A stretch of 64,000 nucleotides of DNA from Heterobilharzia americana (taxonomy: Eukaryota > Platyhelminthes > Trematoda > Strigeidida > Schistosomatidae): NCBI GenBank assembly GCA_944470555.2, contig OX104128.1:40531920-40595919 (forward strand), in the 5' to 3' direction. The notes below the pieces were generated by a model. It was not told the origin of the DNA. It did no database searches and was given only the letters and a program-made list of their open reading frames with translations. The position numbers were made by a program, and so were the translations under genes. Positions 60,789 through 64,000 of this stretch are shown here, piece after piece (position 1 is the first letter of the stretch; each line of letters begins with the position of its first letter).

Positions 60789-63700
60789 TTTGATCGTTAG
60801 AAAAGTTTTCTTCATGGTTGAATGTCCCTTGTAGAAATATTAAACACATGAGAGGACTGAACAACTGTTTTTTCTAACTTGCTGCTTCTCAGTAGTGTCC
60901 CTTCTAAGCTAGAAGCGTAGACAGGTACTTACAGATGATGTTTTGTGGTGGTTGCACTATGTAGTGAAACTGCAAAAGTAAGAAGTAGTATATCATTGAA
61001 TTCCGTCCTGATGAGTGAGTTTGCACTGCAAAGTTACTCCATAGTAGGAAGTAACCGTCCGCTGCTCATTGGTTTTCATTGGGTTTTAAACTGATTTTAC
61101 TTTAAGACATAATCTCTTTTGGTACCAGTCAATCTTCATGAGCTAATATTTGATAAGCAGAGGCTGTTAGTTATTAACACAGATAATCATCACTTTACTT
61201 GACGTCTGTTGACCATATGATGTAAGTAGAATCTTGTTATGAATTGGTCGTGTGAATTTTGAACGTCAGAAGACTAGAATACTATTCGGTGTCAGTCGAT
61301 TGTGTACACGAAAGAATCTTCAGCATGAACGCCAAGAAGTTAATTGGTGAAGTAGTTGCAAACCTCTCTAGGAAAACTGGTGGCATAAAACAAACTATCT
61401 TTCCCATATACACACAAAACCGCATACCAAGTGACCAATTAGGTTAAACGTAGGCAAAACAGTGGTCTGTAATTATTTGCCGGCAACCAATCAGTGCAAA
61501 GGTTTGATTCACTGATGACAACTTATAGTGTGACGTTGAACAGTTTGCCAAGAGAAAGTCTAGCCTAAAAGAAAACTGATTTTGAGCTTACACTATGAAA
61601 TCTCATAAGATTCTGTAAATTCATCAATAGATATTTTGCAGACAACTAGGTATATGAAACATATACGACCTATTTGTTTATTTTAAATGAGTTTCATCTA
61701 TTTTGAACGCTATCAGATACATTATGAGATATCCAGGCATAAAAATACTTGAACACACAATACGTACATATTTTAAACAGCCTTTAAGATTTCATAACCG
61801 ATATATGATTGCTGGAGATAATTTCAGTTTTAATTTGATTTTATTTTTATTTGGTTGCATATTTTCAACCACTGTTAGTAAGATAAATGAAGATAATAAA
61901 CATTTAAATATTTACCACTAATTTTAAATATCCAGATGGCAAAAAGATAGAAAAAAATGTATCAGCTGAAGTGGCTGATTTCAACAGTAGTGCAAAAGGA
62001 AAAAAAAACTAACAACCGGGTGTTTCATACAAACCAACTGGTTACCAGATATCAAATGGTTTTGTAATCAAAATTCGTCGGTTGACTATGCAGTATAAAC
62101 TTATAGCTAAGTGACAAGACGCTAAACTATATCGTTTAGATGTTAAGTGTTTACAGTTGGCCATCAGGAAACCCATGAATTTTCTTGCATGCTAGCACTT
62201 GTCAGCAAGACACTTCTACAGTAGTTTTAAAAGATTCAACACTTAAAGAGCATTAATGAAGCCAGAGTCTTCACCACTCAGCTATTTTAGTCATAGTTGA
62301 TCCATGCACGTTATGTATAAGTATTGTTTTCTGGATACTAACCGGTGTAGAAGTCAACTAATAGGTGTTGACTAAAGTCTGTATGTCAGCATTAATTGAT
62401 ATGAATTTCAAATCATAATTTATAAAGGAAGTCATCCTTTACAGAAGTATTATAACAACCAGCTGTTGATACGTTTCCGTCTAGCCTGTAGGTAGGTACA
62501 TTGTTGCAAGGGGGGTGTAGAGCCTTGTGAGTTGGGTGGTGACCACGAGAATCTGGAAGGGAAAAGAGAAGGAGAAAAAAGGTGAGCCGACGACTCAGTA
62601 AGTACACAGGATATACTCATATTGAATAATAAAAGATAACTGACAAATGGTAGGGCACTGACAACGATGAGGTGAGGCAGTCTAGAAATCGAAACTTGGA
62701 GGTGAATGAGTAAGACTTTGAATGTATTACAGTATCACCCTTATTATTTCTAAAGAACTTCCATCAACTGGTAACTATGGTATGAACTGTATTTGGTATC
62801 AATCGACAATATAAAATATTTATAAAGAATAATAACTTTGAATATTCAAAACAAGTTTCTCAAAATATAGCACCATAGCACCACTTGACGTATGAAAACA
62901 CTTAACGCTTGCTGTATGAGACATTGAGAATAAAATAACTTTCTGTAGTTTATTAGTGAAGATTCGACCTTATATTTTCAAAATGATGATGGAAAAAAGC
63001 TTTTCACTCAATGTTCCAGCACCTAAAAATCAATCAACGTTGAGTCCTGAAGTAATTGATAATCATAATCATAATCACACTTCGGTTATTGCGATAATAT
63101 TAATATTAAAGCGCATTGGCTGCTAGAATATTTTGCCTGTTCAGGGGTCGAATCGGTTATAGGAAAGTTTGCGGAAATTAAGTTACTGTCGGTCGTCTAA
63201 GTTCAAGTGTGCCTTTTGCTGATTCCAGCTGACTAGATAATACACGTCAATAGAACTCTCTATTTTTTTCTAGGTATGTTTCTACGTTCCTTGGCCATTA
63301 AATACTAATAATAATGATGAATTTAGTCAAGACGACGTTTTCAGGTGAGTGTCGAGTTAACTTTACTCCTGAAACAGTATTTCCAAAACATAACAATAAC
63401 AAGGAAATAATGCTGATAATATCCAAAATGTAAACAAGAATACGTGAATGAAGACAAGAATGAAATTAGTACTTACTTACTGTTGCAAGGTTGGTCACAA
63501 GGTTTTCTTTCAACATACCTTTTCTCAATAAGATGTGCGTTAAGTAAAGGGAGATACTTGCATTTAGCTGAACGAAAGTAAATTCTTGTAACGTTGCTCC
63601 TGAAACTTTGAGGAGTATTGATAAACCGAAAGCTGTAAAGGAATCGGACGATCATTTACTTGTCAGCACAAACTTAGGTGTTTTCAGTGGTAGTGCCGAT

Positions 63701-64000
63701 CAATATAATTAAAATGCAAACAACCAATCATGTGAACAGATTCCCGAGACTTACGTAACATAAAAAAATTTCTTCTCCAACTGCCGTAAAAGAATAAGTA
63801 GAAACAATTTAAAAAATATATAAAATGAAACAATTACTAAGTTGAGAAAAGTGGCTAAGTTATGACAGGGAGTTTCTCTTGCCTTCTGTAGTATTTTGAA
63901 AAAAATGGTTCTTTGAAAAACCATCAAGCCGTGAGATGACCAATGAAGGGATGCAGAAAACAGATAAAAAAGATAGAACAAATCAAAGCTAATGATCGTA
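60789..64000. other. No recognisable gene or repeat
   Basis: Mostly AT-rich. A patch at 62460-62600 is purine- and GC-richer (GGGGGGTGTAGAGCC, GAAGGGAAAAGAGAAGGAG) without a recognised identity. Frames at 61259, 61703 plus and 63473, 63751 minus are short and unrecognised. Confidence 0.45.

Noticed and set aside
1..64000. CRISPR arrays, bacterial operons, riboswitches and origins
   Set aside because: No regularly spaced repeats or prokaryotic gene structure; the sequence is eukaryotic in character.

Overview
The window looks like non-genic DNA from an AT-rich flatworm genome, most likely a blood fluke (Schistosoma or a close schistosomatid). No complete host protein gene was recognised. Reading frames are short (the longest is about 196 codons and belongs to a retrotransposon). 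The assignment rests on the repeat types: RTE-type non-LTR elements with short TAA-rich tails, Penelope-like elements (PLEs) with GIY-YIG endonucleases, and tRNA-derived SINEs of the SM-alpha kind that carry a hammerhead ribozyme core next to the tRNA-like head. The window is probably intergenic or the inside of a long intron.

Layout, left to right. 1-15 kb: three pieces of one PLE family (920-1450 minus, 10660-10830 plus, 14212-14850 minus, the last with an open GIY-YIG frame), a decayed non-LTR element (about 3400-5620 minus), three SM-alpha-like SINE regions, a second SINE family (12230-12395), and a 5'-truncated RTE element with a clear 14-bp target-site duplication (7017-7721). 15-26 kb: a second truncated RTE with its duplication (18376-18899), a hammerhead-like remnant (20414-20441), a solo LTR with a 5-bp duplication (23802-24164), and a decayed 18S-ITS1 rDNA fragment (24845-25165). 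26-37 kb: scattered SINEs of both hammerhead families, a head-to-head pair of tRNA-derived SINEs (34575-34790) and a long fold-back (35336-35630). 37.9-39.6 kb: a second 18S-ITS1 fragment abutting a truncated RTE copy. 40.9-45 kb: a SINE, a second PLE family (41170-41850), and two hammerhead-bearing SINEs in inverted orientation. 45.8-54.5 kb: two RTE copies in inverted orientation (45834-47690 plus; 49934-52778 minus) sharing a 682-bp tract that I read as identical although their flanks are clearly diverged, followed by a larger PLE fragment (52930-54475 minus). 55-64 kb: one short RT-like fragment, otherwise nothing recognised.

There is no operon or pathway here. What unites the window is the variety of retroelements and the repeated appearance of hammerhead ribozyme cores in three element types. 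The observations most worth following are: a tRNA-headed SINE family with a complete three-stem hammerhead design and one paired substitution that preserves stem II; the two rDNA 3'-end fragments, one joined to an RTE element; and the identical inverted tract, which suggests gene conversion. All calls come from reading the sequence by eye; no alignment or database search was run.
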